Source of the DNA: Gautieria morchelliformis
Taxonomy: Eukaryota; Basidiomycota; Agaricomycetes; Gomphales; Gomphaceae
Assembly: GCA_015179125.1 (NCBI GenBank)
Contig: WHVA01000279.1
Span: 83,018 to 147,017, forward strand
Reading direction: 5' to 3'
DNA length: 64,000 nucleotides
The notes below the pieces were generated by a model. That model saw nothing but the letters and a program-made list of their open reading frames with translations. It was not told where the DNA came from and searched no databases. Of the stretch, positions 30,860-42,001 are shown piece by piece. Position 1 is the first letter of the stretch, and each line of letters begins with the position of its first letter. The position numbers were made by a program, and so were the translations under genes.

Positions 30860-32838
30860 CATAGAGGTCGTCCATGAGGGAGTCCTCTAGAGTGGCCGAT
30901 ACGACGACGTCATTGTCGTACAGGGCCGGAGGAGCACGTGACTCCTCCGGGGGCATCTCCGCGTCATCGGTGGTGATCCGGTGAGGCTAGTCAGCCTCAC
31001 CACTAGCGGCGGTCTCCGCTTGGGCGCTGGGGCCCGTGTCCTCGCGGAGCATGGCCTCAACGGCCGGGTCCTCCGTGTGAGGAGGGGGCCGGAAGCGCGC
31101 CAGCTCTTGGTCGAGCTGAGCGTGAGTGAAGGGGTCGCGGCACTGCGGCCCTCACGTGGCTGGTCTCTATGACCTTTTGTTGGCCCTCACGGGCGGCGGC
31201 GCTGAATGCCGCACCAGTGATGCTGCGCTGAACCTAGTGTTCAATGCGCGCCGCTCACTCGTGAGTGACTCCCGCGTAGCGGGCCAACCATCTCGCGATC
31301 TCCGCGAGTGGGATGTCGGGGCCGGCTCGGCCCTCCACAGGGAATGGGCCCGTGATTGAGAGCCGCAGGGTGGTGCTCTGAGGCGTCAGCACTTCCCTGG
31401 CATCGACAAGGCTCGACCATTGGTCCGTCGAGCCGAAAAGGTCGAGTAGCCTCGCCCTGAGTGGTGATGCGACCCCTTTAACCCGGGGTGCAAGGGCTAT
31501 CAACCACATCCAGACGTCCATGTCGTCTAGGTTGAAGGTGCCATCCGCGTTGTCACGGATGGCGGAGGGAATTCCTTCAGGGTTGTGTATCCAACCCTTT
31601 AGAATGGCCGCGATGTCGTGCGGGGTACCGCCCGCTATCACGAGACAATCCCTTTTGGTATTGCGAGCGCGTTGTTCGCGCTCGATGCGTTTGAATACGC
31701 CGATCATCTCGCGCGTACACGCGATCTGCGGCGTTTCTTTTGCCCGCACTATGAGTTCAACGAAGCAGGGTTCGTCGAGCGGGCAGACGTCGTACCATTG
31801 GGTACGACGTTGTTGGGCCTTTCCTACCGGTCGTGGTAGGAGGCCCATCTCGGAGATCGGTGGATCTCCGAGTGGGATGAGCCTTCCCTCCCCCGGGTAG
31901 GGAGGATGAACCGACTCAACTGTCCCTGCCGGCGGAGGTAGGGCCACGCCAGGCTACTGGGCCTCGACCTGTGCTATCCGCCGCTGAAGGGTGGGGTCGT
32001 GGATGGTGTGCGACGATGACGCCGCTAGGTAAGCGCTGATTGCGCTTTCCTTCGCAATGGCTAGCCCATTGACGGTGTGGAGGGAGCCGCGCAATTTCTT
32101 GCGCTTCTTCTTTGGCTGCTCTGCAGCCGCTGTGCCCGTTCAGGGTCGTACGTCTTCCAGACGGACGAGTCGGATTCCCATCCATCTAGGACGCTGTACA
32201 CAGAGTCGGAAGGTGTGCTCTGCCCTTCCGTTGTTGTCGTGGTTGGAGTCGGGTCCGACAATCGGGACGCGAGCCCCGATGTTGCGCGTGCCGGCAACGG
32301 CGCCGTCACGTGAGGTGAAGATGGCCCAGCCACTGGGTCTGTGGCCGGGTCATGTCGCGGCCTTTTTGAGGCAGCGTGGACCAGGGTAACCTGGAGCTGG
32401 GCTGCACTCAGCTGCTGCTCCAGTTCCTTGATCCTGGCGCGCTCGGTTACGAGCGCGTCGTCGCGGTCCTCGACCGCGCGTTCTAGCTCCTTGACCTCTT
32501 TTTGAGGTCGTGACGTCCCGGAGGGGCTCTTCTCGCACATCACGTGCGATGCCCCTTGGGAGCCATCCCCAAGCTGCATCGACGGCGTCGCCAATGTCTT
32601 CGTCCCGCAACTTGACCTTGTGGGTGCCGGTCGCGGCCCTCAGGTGCACGGCGTAGTCCGCGCATGTTGCGCAATCGTCCGGGTGGACGATGGCGAGGGT
32701 GTCCTCCCATCCCACGATCGTCCAGTGCTCCTGGTCTATCAGAGCACGGAGAATGTCTGCGGCCCCTTGCCTTGGGGCCGTTGTTCGCGTTGTGGACGTT
32801 GACGGGTCAACGTCCATCCCATCTTTGGGGAGCATCAT
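30860..32838 (-). pseudogene. Unassigned accessory ORF of chromovirus X
   Basis: This sense-strand ORF follows pol by about 120 bp and reaches almost to the polypurine tract. It starts at ATG 32838 (MMLPKDGMDVDPS). Visible parts: a conserved block with GWEDTLAIVHPDDCATC and a DEDIGDAVDAAWGWLPRGIA stretch (residues about 40-110); after a frameshift near 32515, a charged coiled coil (EVKELERAVEDRDDAL) and a Ser/Thr/Pro linker (32594-32061); then a C-terminal domain (31947-31255) with QRRTQWYDVCPLDEP, a basic FKRIEREQRARNTKR and NLDDMDVWMWLIAL. I see no signal peptide, membrane segment, protease, RT or envelope features. The truncated copy at 1303-2895 preserves the same blocks despite many nucleotide changes. 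Intact length would be roughly 600 residues. Function is unknown; a nucleic-acid or chromatin-binding role is only a guess. Confidence 0.65.
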
Positions 32839-32961
32839 CTTCGTGGGTAGATGATGGTGGTGGTTGCTTCCAAGAAGCGATGCGCCCTCGGAAAGATCCG
32901 AGGTGAAAATTTAACCGCGCCGTGGCCAGCGCGTCATGTGGCCTGCACGTGACAGATGCGT

Positions 32962-33411
32962 CTAGCGGCATCTGGGGAGGTCGCGTGGCTTGCCCACCCC
33001 CCGAAGCTCTAGGTAGCTATCCAGGGCTTCAAGGTCCTTGCAGGACGACATGGGTTCCCATGTCACGTCGCCTAGGGTCCAACGGACCTGGAGTTCCAGG
33101 TCCGTCGAGTTTATTCATCGATGTGCGATAATCTCGTCGACGAGCCACTCCTCATCGTCATTTGCTCCGAAGTCATAAAATGACTTGGCCTCACGACGGG
33201 GGAACAATTCGTCGTTGTTAGCCTCGTATCGCCGTACGAGGCTGGAGTGGAAGACCGGTGAAATGCGACAGCTTTTCAGTTCATCGGGGAGATCAAGGGT
33301 CACCGTCAAGGCATCGTTGTGAGCCTCGACAACACGGTACGGTCCGATGTACCGCGGGACTAGTTTTCTGGCTCTTCCTTTCGGTAGAGTTAGGTTTTGT
33401 GTTGAAAGGTA
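32962..33411 (-). pseudogene. Integrase C-terminus and chromodomain of chromovirus X
   Basis: On the minus strand this continues pol past the nested solo LTR. It holds the SH3-like/GPY-type tail (SRISPVFHSSLVRRYE-like, near 33240) and then EEWLVDEIIAHR. A TGA follows, replacing what should be Trp, and the frame goes on INSTDLELQVRW, GDVTWEPM, DLEALDSYLELRGV to TAG at 32962. This is a recognisable chromodomain, with the aromatic/hydrophobic pattern VDEI-x-HR, LQVRW and TWEP. Chromodomains on integrases bind modified histones and can steer insertion. The TGG-to-TGA change is a G-to-A transition on the coding strand. Confidence 0.85.
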
Positions 33412-33894
33412 TGTAGAGGACAGGAATTATAGGCAGTAGGTCAAAAGAATAGACTAGAAAACAATTCACTCTCTCAGTGAATTTAGTTGTCACTTTAAAT
33501 ATATTATACACTACCTAGAAAACAATTCACTACAGAGGATTTCTAGGTTAATAAATCGAAAGAATGCTAGACTAATTTACTTGCCTCTCTCAGTGAATTT
33601 AGTTGTCACTGAGAGAGGGGGAAATTGTTTCACTGCGCATGTACTACTACCCGGCCCTTTAGCGCCCAAGAGCTCGCGCGTCGAAGTCATTTCAGACTCC
33701 GCTGGGTGCAGCCGCTTGTGAAAGTAGGAATAACAAGATGAAATGGAGAGATAGGGAGTGAGTGGAAAATTTCGAAAATAACCAGAGAAATGGATGCATG
33801 ATACAAGAACAACATGAGAAGAAATTGAGAAAGCACACAACAAATTGGATATATTATGCTTGATTTTGGTGCAGGAGCATCAATGCACCCAACA
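33412..33894 (-). repeat. Solo LTR of family G inside chromovirus X pol
   Basis: This is a 483-bp LTR in reverse orientation (TGTAGAGGAC to CACCCAACA), flanked by AGGTA at 33407-33411 and 33895-33899. It contains the perfect 13-bp-arm hairpin near 33592-33626. It splits the integrase C-terminal region. Confidence 0.96.
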
Positions 33895-33899
33895 AGGTA

Positions 33900-35516
33900 G
33901 ACACGGTCGTTGGCCGCGTACCTGTCGCTCGCCATACGTTTCTTATTTGCGTGAAACGTTTGCGTCACTCGATGCTCTATGATTGCATCGTGTGCCGCCA
34001 TCAGGTTCCATTTTGCCTGATGTGCAAACCGGGCCACCCCCTTGAACGGGGTGTCCGCGGCTATGGGGAGGTCTATCCGCAGCATATAGCCGTGGATCAG
34101 CTCAAAAGGTGCAAACCCTGTGGTCGCACTGACGTTGCTGTTGAGGGCGACCTCAACCATTGGGCATTTCACTGCCCAATCCTTCTGATCGTCTCTGACG
34201 ACCGCGCGCAATATCTGGCCGATCGAGCGGTTTGCCCGCTCGGTTGCTCCATCCGTTTGTGGATGGAAGGCAGTTGACATGAGGGGCTTAGTCCCCATGA
34301 GTCGCTGGAGTTCACGCCAGAAGATCGACGTGAACTTTGAGTCTCTGTCCGAGACGATGGAGTCGGGAACTCTGTGCAGTTGGATGACCTCTTTAAGAAA
34401 CAGCCAGGCTACTCCCTTGGCTGACACGCTTGTCGTGGTTGGCACGAGGTGTACGAGCGACGTTAGTCGGTCGATGACTACCATCAGGTAGTCGCAGTCG
34501 TTGGATTTGGGCAGGGGCCCCATGAAGTCGATGCCAATCAACTGCCACGGCCTATCCGGAATGGGTAGGCTGTGTAGCAGGCCTTTGGGCCATTGTGGCC
34601 CGGTTTTCATCATCTGACACCTCGCGCACGATGTGCAGAATGCTTCTATGTCTGGGTTCATGCCCAGCCACCAATATGCTCTTCGAACGTAGTTCGAAGT
34701 CTTCAGATGGCCGTAGTGGCCGACTATCTGATGTGCCCGATCGATGATAATTTCGATCAGCCTCCTTCCCCCTTGAAGAACAGAGCGGGGGACGGCAATG
34801 ACGTCTCTCTTGAGCTGATTCTTAGTCCAGATCAGCCCGTCCCGGATCCTGAATCTCGGGTGCGCATCCGGGTGCGCCATGATCTTTGTGAACATGGTGT
34901 CCCTATGGTACGTGTCTCGTAGGACCTTAGACAGGTCTACGCCTTGCTCGACGATCCGGCGCAGGGGTGCGCTGTCGTTCCCTGCGGCGATGGCTCTGAC
35001 GTCATCGTCGTCGTCGCTGGACGCGGAGACGTTTGCGGGCTCTGCTGAGCCCTCGTTTAATGTGGCGGCTTCCGTTACTCTCGCCTCTGTCTTCTCAGCG
35101 AGGCGTTTAGAGCGTCTTGTCGCCGCTATTCGCAGCTCGACATACCGGTCGGTGGGCAATAACTCACCGTCCGGATCTAAACGCGCATCCGCGTTCATGA
35201 AGACGTGGTCCGGGTGATTGTCACCACTCGTGTCGCTCTCATAGTAGCGCGACAGGCAGTCCGCTACCTTGTTCTCTACACCATCAACATGAACGGTGTT
35301 GAAATTGAACCGGGAGAGAAACTCCCACCATCTGACCTGTTGGTCAGATAGGCTCTTTTGGGTCTCGAAGTACTCGAGGCCCTTGTGGTCTGTGACGAGG
35401 GTGAACCTTCGCCCCAGCAGTTTGTCCTCCCATTTCATGAGAGCCTTGAGCACCGCGATCGTCTCGTGCTCGTGAGTCCAGTAGTGTTGCTGAGCAACGC
35501 TGAACTTCTTTGACAA
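33900..35516 (-). pseudogene. RNase H and integrase of chromovirus X
   Basis: A 1.6-kb open frame on the minus strand. The RNase H end shows HYWTHEHETIAVLKAL and LVTDHKGLEYF, followed by the tether (VADCLSRYYE). Integrase begins with an H-H-C-C finger (HQIVGHYGH, CTSCARC). The catalytic core has D in IGIDFMGPLP, D in SIVSDRDSKF and E in FHPQTDGATERANR. The frame stays open until it reads into the nested LTR at 33894, where translation would gain unrelated residues. Before that break this is the best-preserved part of the element. Confidence 0.88.
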
Positions 35517-35539
35517 GAAGCCGGCTGGTCGGCAAGTTT

Positions 35540-36653
35540 TCCAGTCAGGACCTTGGCCTTAGACCGCACCGACGCCAGCTTTTGATCCGTCAGTGATCAC
35601 CCAGATCGGCTCTGGGCACCTTGCGTCTATTGGACGCAGGATCGGGGCCTTACAGGCCAACGCCTTAATGCTTTGCCAGCACTTGTCGAGCAGTGGCGTC
35701 CATTGGAATGGACGGTTATTACGCGCACAGCCCGGTAGCGGGGTGGTATATGCGCTAACATCCGGCATGTAATGTGCCAGATACTGTACGAGCCCGAGGA
35801 AACGCTGGACGTCGTTGAACGTCCGTGGCCTGCGCCACTCGCGGATGGTTGCATCTTATCCTCGTCGCATGTACCCCTCGGCCATCGATCATATGGCCAG
35901 ACACTCCATTCGGATGGAGTAGAGGTCCACCTTTTTCTTGCTCAGAAAAGGTGGTTCTTCCTCAGTCTATCAAAGACGATTTAGAGGTGTTCTTCATGCT
36001 CCTGTATTGAGAGCGAGAATATGAAGATGTCGTCCATGTATACATGGACGAAGCAACCTATGCAGTCGCGGAAAATGGCTGTCATCAGCCGTTGGAATGT
36101 TGATGGGGCGTTACAGTCCCCCATCTGTATCACCTGGCTCCTGAAGGTGCCGAGGATCGTGGCAAAGGCTGTCTTTGCTACGTGATCCAGATGGATCCGG
36201 ATCTGCTCGTAGGCTTCTGACATATCGAGTTTAGTTCGATATCGGCAGCGAGCCATGTCGCTGCGTATGATATCCTGATCCGGGAAGGGTGTGACGTCCT
36301 TCACGTGTTTTCGTTCTGCTGGCGCAGATCGAAGACGTTCTCAACGTACCGTTCTTCTTCGCACACACAGCATGGGCACTGCCTGCTGCGCTACTGCCGG
36401 AATCCACCACTTGCCATGGTGTATGTTCTATCTTTGCCGATAGTTCCTCTCGGAAGTGTTCGGGGCATTTGGTAGTCGATACGCATGTGCTTGTTGGGAT
36501 GATGAGGTTGATCTCATGGTTGATCTCCCGCAGTGGCGGGAGTTCTAATGGAATTCCACTGACTAGGTCAGTGATTCTTTCCATCCATTCCTCGCGGAGG
36601 CGAGGAAGGTCATCATCCGTGAGGATGATGGTAGTGGTTGGCTTAGAAGCCAT
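35540..36653 (-). pseudogene. Reverse transcriptase of chromovirus X, frameshifted
   Basis: Pieces in different frames: 36653-36231 (region before RT with LPPLREINHEINL and a damaged fingers motif), 36304-35981 with YRTKLDMSEAYEQIRI, a damaged FG-x-x-NAPSTFQRLM (read GDCNAPSTFQ) and the catalytic VYMDDIFIF, and 35768-35559 with the connection region (FQWTPLLDKCWQSIKAL, PIWVITDGSKAGVGAV). At least three indels are needed to join them. The catalytic Asp pair is still present but the gene cannot make a full enzyme. Confidence 0.82.
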
Positions 36654-36743
36654 TAGGCGCTGTTGGCGTCTATTAGGTCCCGCGGCGCACGGGCCCGCTT
36701 TCCTCTTTCCCTCGCTTTCACCGTTAGGTGAGAGCGTCTCTCC

Positions 36744-37396
36744 CTACGACTGTAGGGAGAGTTCGAGGACGAGTCGTCCCGCGACCGTCCTCCTGGCTTC
36801 AATGAGCAGGTTCGGCGTCGGCGCTTGGGTGATCCTGCTCACCCGTGGCCCTTTGTCCTCATTCTTCGATTCATCATCCTCGAATGAGACCTTGCCCGTG
36901 GGGATCACTTCGTTTCCCTTGCGGATCGTCCCTGGGCTCGAGAAGTCCAGGGTTATGCCGAATCTCCTTAGGAACGGTGTCCCTAAGATCACGTCGTAAT
37001 ATTCGTCGTATGTCCCGCGACCAAACTTGATGGTCGTTTCGTTCCATAGTTGATCGTGGAATGGCTGCCTATGCAGGCTAGCTGCAGCGCGATTGGTTGC
37101 TCCAGGGAGAATGTCTTCATCCCTGTAGCTCGCGTAAATTCGGGGGACAGCAGTACCCCTTCGCTGCTGCTATCTAGCAGGCAGTGGGCTTTTACGCCGT
37201 TTATTTCCCAGTACCCCGATAGGGTACGGTTCTCACTACGCGGACGTGTTGGCCGTTCTGTGTTTGCTTCGGTGGTGATACACCGGCTCGGCCGCCTTAT
37301 CTGGCTGACCGATGTGTGTGCCGCCATGACTTTCGTGGCGGTTTCGTCTTCCAGCGCGAATCTGATCGCGCTGGACCTGTAGGTGGTGTCCTCCAC
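36744..37396 (-). pseudogene. Aspartic protease of chromovirus X
   Basis: The 37396-36989 frame has AHCLLDSSSEGVLLSPEF, in which the active-site D-S-G appears as D-S-S, a change expected to abolish catalysis. The continuation in another frame (36992-36744) has MILGTPFLRRFGITLDF, the conserved ILG-x-x-FL segment at the end of retropepsins. So protease is both frameshifted and mutated at its catalytic glycine. Confidence 0.78.
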
Positions 37397-37582
37397 CGCT
37401 TCGTCCCATTCATAGTATTGGGACGGCTCAGGGTCCCACTCTTCAGGGGCGTGTCTCCGTTATCCGAGTGTCGTTGGGTTGGGGATCACCCTCCCCCTCT
37501 TCATCAATCTGTTGAAAAGAGCTTTGATCGGGATCTGTCTCCGGATCCTCGGCTTCACCGTCGTGCCTCACGGCCGCTGTCC

Positions 37583-39885
37583 TTATACCGGACCTAAGCC
37601 GGGGGCATTCTGCCTTCTTGTGGCCAGGTTGGCCACATTCAAAGCATGCGGTGATGCTTTGGCTGCCGCTGGGCCTGTCATTGGGCCGGCCCGACGTTTT
37701 CGTCGGTGGGGCAGGTCGCGGGGACGATCCTGACGCTTGAGGCTGTTTAGCTTCAGGCGGGTGTCCAGCTTGTGCTGGGCGTGAGGGCGGTAGCCGTTGA
37801 CCTGTTCCGCTTCTTGCAACAGGCTGGGCCTGGTCAGGCCTGTTGGTGTCAACGGCTTGCTCCCTGTGAGCCGGGCGGCGCTTGCCGTTGCTGCTGCGCT
37901 TTCTGTGCGGCGCATCCCCATGTTGTATTCGGATGCCTCCTCGATCATTCGGGCCGTCTCAAGAGTTGCTCTATTGAGCTGCTCCGGCGTTATAGCCCTT
38001 TTTGAGGACTTCGTTGCGCAGCGTTTCGTGTAGCGCCGATACGAACCGTCTCCGGAATGTGTACTCGTCTGGCGGCTGTATCATACGTGCCGCGTGTTTC
38101 GTGAGCTCGTTCAGCATCTCCTGAACGGTTTTCATGCCTTGCATGACCGCGTCGAACTTATTCGAGCGTGATGGTATGTCAGTGTGTGCAGGAACCTTTT
38201 TGAAGGCCTTGCATCACTGATTCCAGCGTCCAGATGCGGACCTGGCGATCGAAGCATTCAACGTTTCGAAGGAACCATTCTTGGGCTTCGCCGGTGAGGC
38301 GAGTGCCCACATAGCCGACCTGCATGTCAATGCCGGTTGGTCCTAGGAGGCAATTCATTTTAGCCATCGTAGGATGGCTGCCACGAAGATTTCAAACTCT
38401 TCGAGGTCCGATCCCCCTGCATATGGCTCGGGGTGGGCCAATTTTACGCCGGCCTTCGCTAGCATAGACTTCTCTGGGTCTGTGTCCGCGGTGTCTGCCA
38501 ACGCCACGCGGATCATTCATGTGATCCCGTCGTACGGCTCCATTGGTACGACGTCGGCCTGGTCAGGGATTCCCTGGCCTTCCGTTGGGGCCATGGATCT
38601 CTTGCGCGGTTGTGACGCCGCACGGGGCAGGCTGTTATATGCCCTGACGGGCCCCAGGCCCGGATCGGGTTGAGGATCAGGAGCATTTTGTGCTCTCGGT
38701 TCCGGGGGTGTTTTGTGCCTGGTGTCCCCGGTCAGTCCCACGTTGCGGATCCATAGCCTGCTGTTGTAGGCTGCGCGCACCTGCCATGCGCCTTGTACGG
38801 CTTGCGTGAGCTGCTGGTCGGGCAGCTGAGCGGTGTGGCTGTGGGCCACTGTCTCTTAGCGTTTTTCGCCAGTAGCTCGAGTGCCTGTGTGTGGCGGTGC
38901 GCGGCTGTGGCTTCTTTATGCTGCCAGTGTGCGACTTCGAGCTCTAAGCTCTCGGTCGTCGCTTCAGAGTCAGGCTCTGAGGCACCTGATCCCTAACGAT
39001 CTGTTGGATCGTTTTACGGCTGTCCGTTGGGGCAGCCTGTTGTTCTTGAGGTTCGTTCCCGAACCTTACGTCCTGTTCGACCGGCACAGCTGGCGGTGGC
39101 ATTCGCTGCTTGTCCGCTCCTTTCGCACGGTCTTCACGTCGCGACTGTGTTCGTTGGCTGCGGACTGTTGCGAGCTCGGACGAGTTGCATCGGTTCCCTG
39201 TGGGCGGAGGCTTTCTGGACGTCCTCCAGTGTGGCTGGTCTTGCAGCCTAACCTCCTCCCCTGGTGCAGTTCCTTGCCAATTGCCATTAGGGTGGCGGCG
39301 GCGTTGTCAAGCTGCAATGCCAGCTGATCGTGCTTGTGGCGCGTCAGCGTACTTCGGTGCAGCGCAGCCTGCACCTGTTTGTTCAGGGCCTCTGCCGTCT
39401 CGTGGTCGATGGTGTGAGCCCTTGAGCTCTTGCGACTAGAGCTCGAGTATTCCGATCCTGGCCATCGTCTGGGGCTCTTCTTTTTTGCCGTCGTCCTCCT
39501 TCAGGGAAGATCGTCGTCGCTCTACTTCGTGAGCGTCGGTTTGAGTCGTGGCTTTGTGCCCGCCTCAATGTTGTTGCTCTACCGTCTGACGATGGCGAGA
39601 CTTCTCTGCCCTTTCCTTTGTCCTTGAGCAGAGAGAGATGGGGGGGTGGCGCCGGCTTGTCGCCCGGCGTCGTCTCTTCTCAGCCACGCTCGACGAGATG
39701 TGGTTGGGGTTTTCCTCATCCTCTACTGAGGGGACGAGGGCAGTGAGATCTACGATCTCTCCGTCTTCTATCGTCCTGTTCTCTTGGTCCAGGCTAGCGT
39801 CAGCCGTCGTGTCACTGGGCTGCGCCTGGGGCGTGGACCTCGAGCTCGTCGCTCGTGTCCGTCTTCGACTGTGTGGAATCATCAT
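37583..39885 (-). pseudogene. Gag of chromovirus X, frameshifted
   Basis: The likely start is ATG 39885 (MMIPHSRRRTRA) with a basic, Ser/Thr-rich N-terminus. Later pieces in shifting frames include a coiled-coil-like part (39374-39066), a Pro/Gln-rich linker (38849-38517) and the retrotransposon gag domain at 38367-38179, with YVGTRLTGEAQEWFLRNV. A CCHC zinc knuckle (CFECGQPGHKKAEC) is read near 37655-37600. Several indels break the frame. The length of about 2.3 kb is large for a fungal Gag. Confidence 0.75.
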
Positions 39886-40023
39886 GCTCGCAGCCGACAG
39901 TAGAAGGTCTACTGGAGGGTCTCAACGATGTCTAGTCGTCGACCCAGCGATATTTTTCAAGATTGCTTCGAATCCCCTATCGGTTGGTCGCGTGGCGATC
40001 AACCGCAGGATACTTCAAAAAGG

Positions 40024-40236
40024 TGTAAAGATGTCTATCTTAAGCCTTAAGTCACAAGAGCACGACAGAACTTGACCAATGTGTGGTATTCTGATGCTAC
40101 GTAGTGACAGTGTAAGGGTAAGATGCCATGGGGACCGCTAGCCAGTTCCCACGCATAAACTATACAGTGGGTCCCTAAGGGGCCCACTGGGATTATGTAA
40201 TAACTAATGTACATGTCGATACACGGGTTATTTACA
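40024..40236 (-). repeat. 5' LTR of chromovirus X
   Basis: 213 bp, TGTAAA to TTTACA, about 94% identical by eye to 30606-30818. Its outer flank (40237 onward) is not Copia sequence. Confidence 0.92.
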
Positions 40237-40639
40237 CAGGTGAATACTGGTGAGGTCAGATAATACAAGCGTAGTAGCGGTGGTAAACACTGGAAGGGTG
40301 AGACACAGGGAGGCAAACATTGTGCTCAACACATGTACAAGATACTCGCAGAGCATGCCCTGCAGCTAGCTGCGTGCTACATTCCCTCTATATTGAACTT
40401 CACTGACCCACCTTCGCAGGGCGACATAGCAACATTCACCGAGGCCTTCCCACACACACAAGACCACTCCAACCTGCAACTCCCAGTTTTCCTCAAGAGA
40501 TGGCTATTACTGTTGCATTCCTCAACGTCCACCCAGTAATGGTCCCATATACCCAGCGGAGTGGGGAGGCCAGGCTGCAACTCCAGCTGTCCCCACTGCA
40601 TCAGAAGTACAAGGCCGAGGACCGCCTCTTCTAATGGAA
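40237..40639. other. Unassigned flank between chromovirus X and the recombinase remnant
   Basis: I see no repeat or gene I can name in these 400 bp. A plus-strand frame (40333-40539) could be the degraded N-terminal part of the following recombinase, but no motif supports it. Confidence 0.3.
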
Positions 40640-41720
40640 GGGCATCCTCACCCCCCTCTGTCTACGATAGACAACACTTTCATCCAGTACCTAGAGAGCA
40701 TGGTATCCAGGGTGTCACTGCACTATGCAGTCAGCTACGGAGTGGGACTGCGTAAGGTTCACATTTTCTGTGACATATTCTCAATACCAGAGAGGGATAG
40801 ACTCCTAGCGACCTTCGAGTTGATGCACTCGTTCGCACTCTGGGTGGTTTCTGACCCAGAATGACTCAACCTGGTGATCGTGGCAGGCACCCTGCTGGAA
40901 CCAGTCCCATAAGTACCTGGAGGTGGTGAGGGCCTGGCACATAGCCCAAGGCTGGCCTCCACTGCTGACAGAGGACAAGATGACAAGGGTCAACTGGTCA
41001 CTGTGCAGGCTCGAGAACCTGGGTGGGGGGGCACATAACAGACCGCTGCACACACCAGTAACGACAAGCATACTTGGAGTGCTGAAGGTAACTCTGAGCT
41101 TGACACCCCCTTTGAGGCCTGCATCTGGGTGATGGCAGCATGCGTGTTCTGGGGAATGATGACATTTGGTGAAGTATTGGTACATGCAGCGCCTTCGATG
41201 GGGTAAGCATCTGGAAAGGCATGATGCGATACTGAGCAAAGACAGTGACGGAAAACCATATGCACGGCTAGACTTACCCTCGGCCAAGATGGCGTTCCAG
41301 GGTGAAACACAATCAGTCTTCATGGTTGCACTAGGTGAGCTGTACCCGCTACAGGCACTGCGGAACCTGGCTATCATCATACCTGCTGCACCAGATGACC
41401 CCTTTTCTCCTGGAGGGACACTGAAGGAGAGGTTAGGCAAATGGTCAAGGCACGGGCCCTGGAGTGCATCAATGCCATCCTGAGCACCTGGACTTGGGGG
41501 ACAGCATTTAGCCACTCCTTCAGGATCAGAGGCACACAGATTTACCTGGCATAAGGGTTCAGCCCAAAGATAGTGCGGCTGGCAGGGTGTTGGAGTTCGC
41601 TGGTATATGAGGCATACTCTGTGTCTTCAAGAAAGTCACCTTGAGCACTTGCACGTGTCAGGCAGCGGGGCTACATAGCAGTGCCAGGGTTGGGGGGCAT
41701 GTCACCATGGTGCAGCAGGT
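40640..41720 (+). pseudogene. Tyrosine recombinase (phage-integrase-type) pseudogene
   Basis: Read through several frames and stops, this resembles the DNA breaking-rejoining enzymes common in Agaricomycete genomes. The N-terminal SAM-like part has GLRKVHIFCDIFSIPERDRL and LMHSFALWVVSD (about 40735-40860), then VRAWHIAQGWPPLL (40924-40965) and VNWSLCRLE. The catalytic half has KPYARLDLPSAK (41261-41290), LYPLQALRNLA (41341-41375), the box II sequence HSFRI (near 41513, His-x-x-Arg) and a degraded AG-W-S-x-x-YEAY (about 41581-41615), the place of the nucleophilic Tyr. In-frame stops and indels make it non-functional. Such enzymes drive Crypton and DIRS-type elements; which one this came from cannot be told here. 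Confidence 0.7.
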
Positions 41721-42001
41721 GGCACAGCTATGGGTGAGTGGCAACCCTACTCCACACACCTGGTGAGCTAACCTCACCACACCTCAACCCAGCAGCTCCC
41801 TCACTGATAGACCAGTGTAGTTGAAGCTGGAATGAGTTAGGTGCCGGCACACACCGGTACCAGCATCCAGCTGAGCAGAGCCACGAGTGCCACCCTACTC
41901 TTTGATCTTTTTCTTCTCCCCCCCTACCACGTTCACTCAAGCTCCATAGTCACTTGCTTTCAAACATCATAGTACATTCCCCTTTTTCTATCCTGCCCAT
42001 T
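41721..42001. other. Unassigned sequence
   Basis: No gene or known repeat recognised. A family D LTR begins at 42002. Confidence 0.3.

Larger units (their letters stand above)
30606..40236 (-). mobile_element. Chromovirus X (Ty3/Gypsy) with an extra ORF before the 3' LTR
   Basis: Two 213-bp LTRs (30606-30818 and 40024-40236, about a dozen differences, mostly transitions) bound a minus-strand element of 9.6 kb. Order on the minus strand: LTR, gag, protease, RT, RNase H, integrase, chromodomain, an unassigned ORF of about 1.8 kb, polypurine tract (plus strand CCCTCCCCCTC at 30819-30830), LTR. A solo LTR of family G sits inside the integrase C-terminus. The flanks differ (CCGAG left, CAGGT right), so no target duplication is seen; either it decayed or the ends come from different insertions. 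All genes are broken. Confidence 0.88.

Noticed and set aside
31255-32838. Envelope gene interpretation of the X accessory ORF
   Set aside because: Position fits, but I see no signal peptide, no hydrophobic membrane anchor and no fusion-peptide-like segment.
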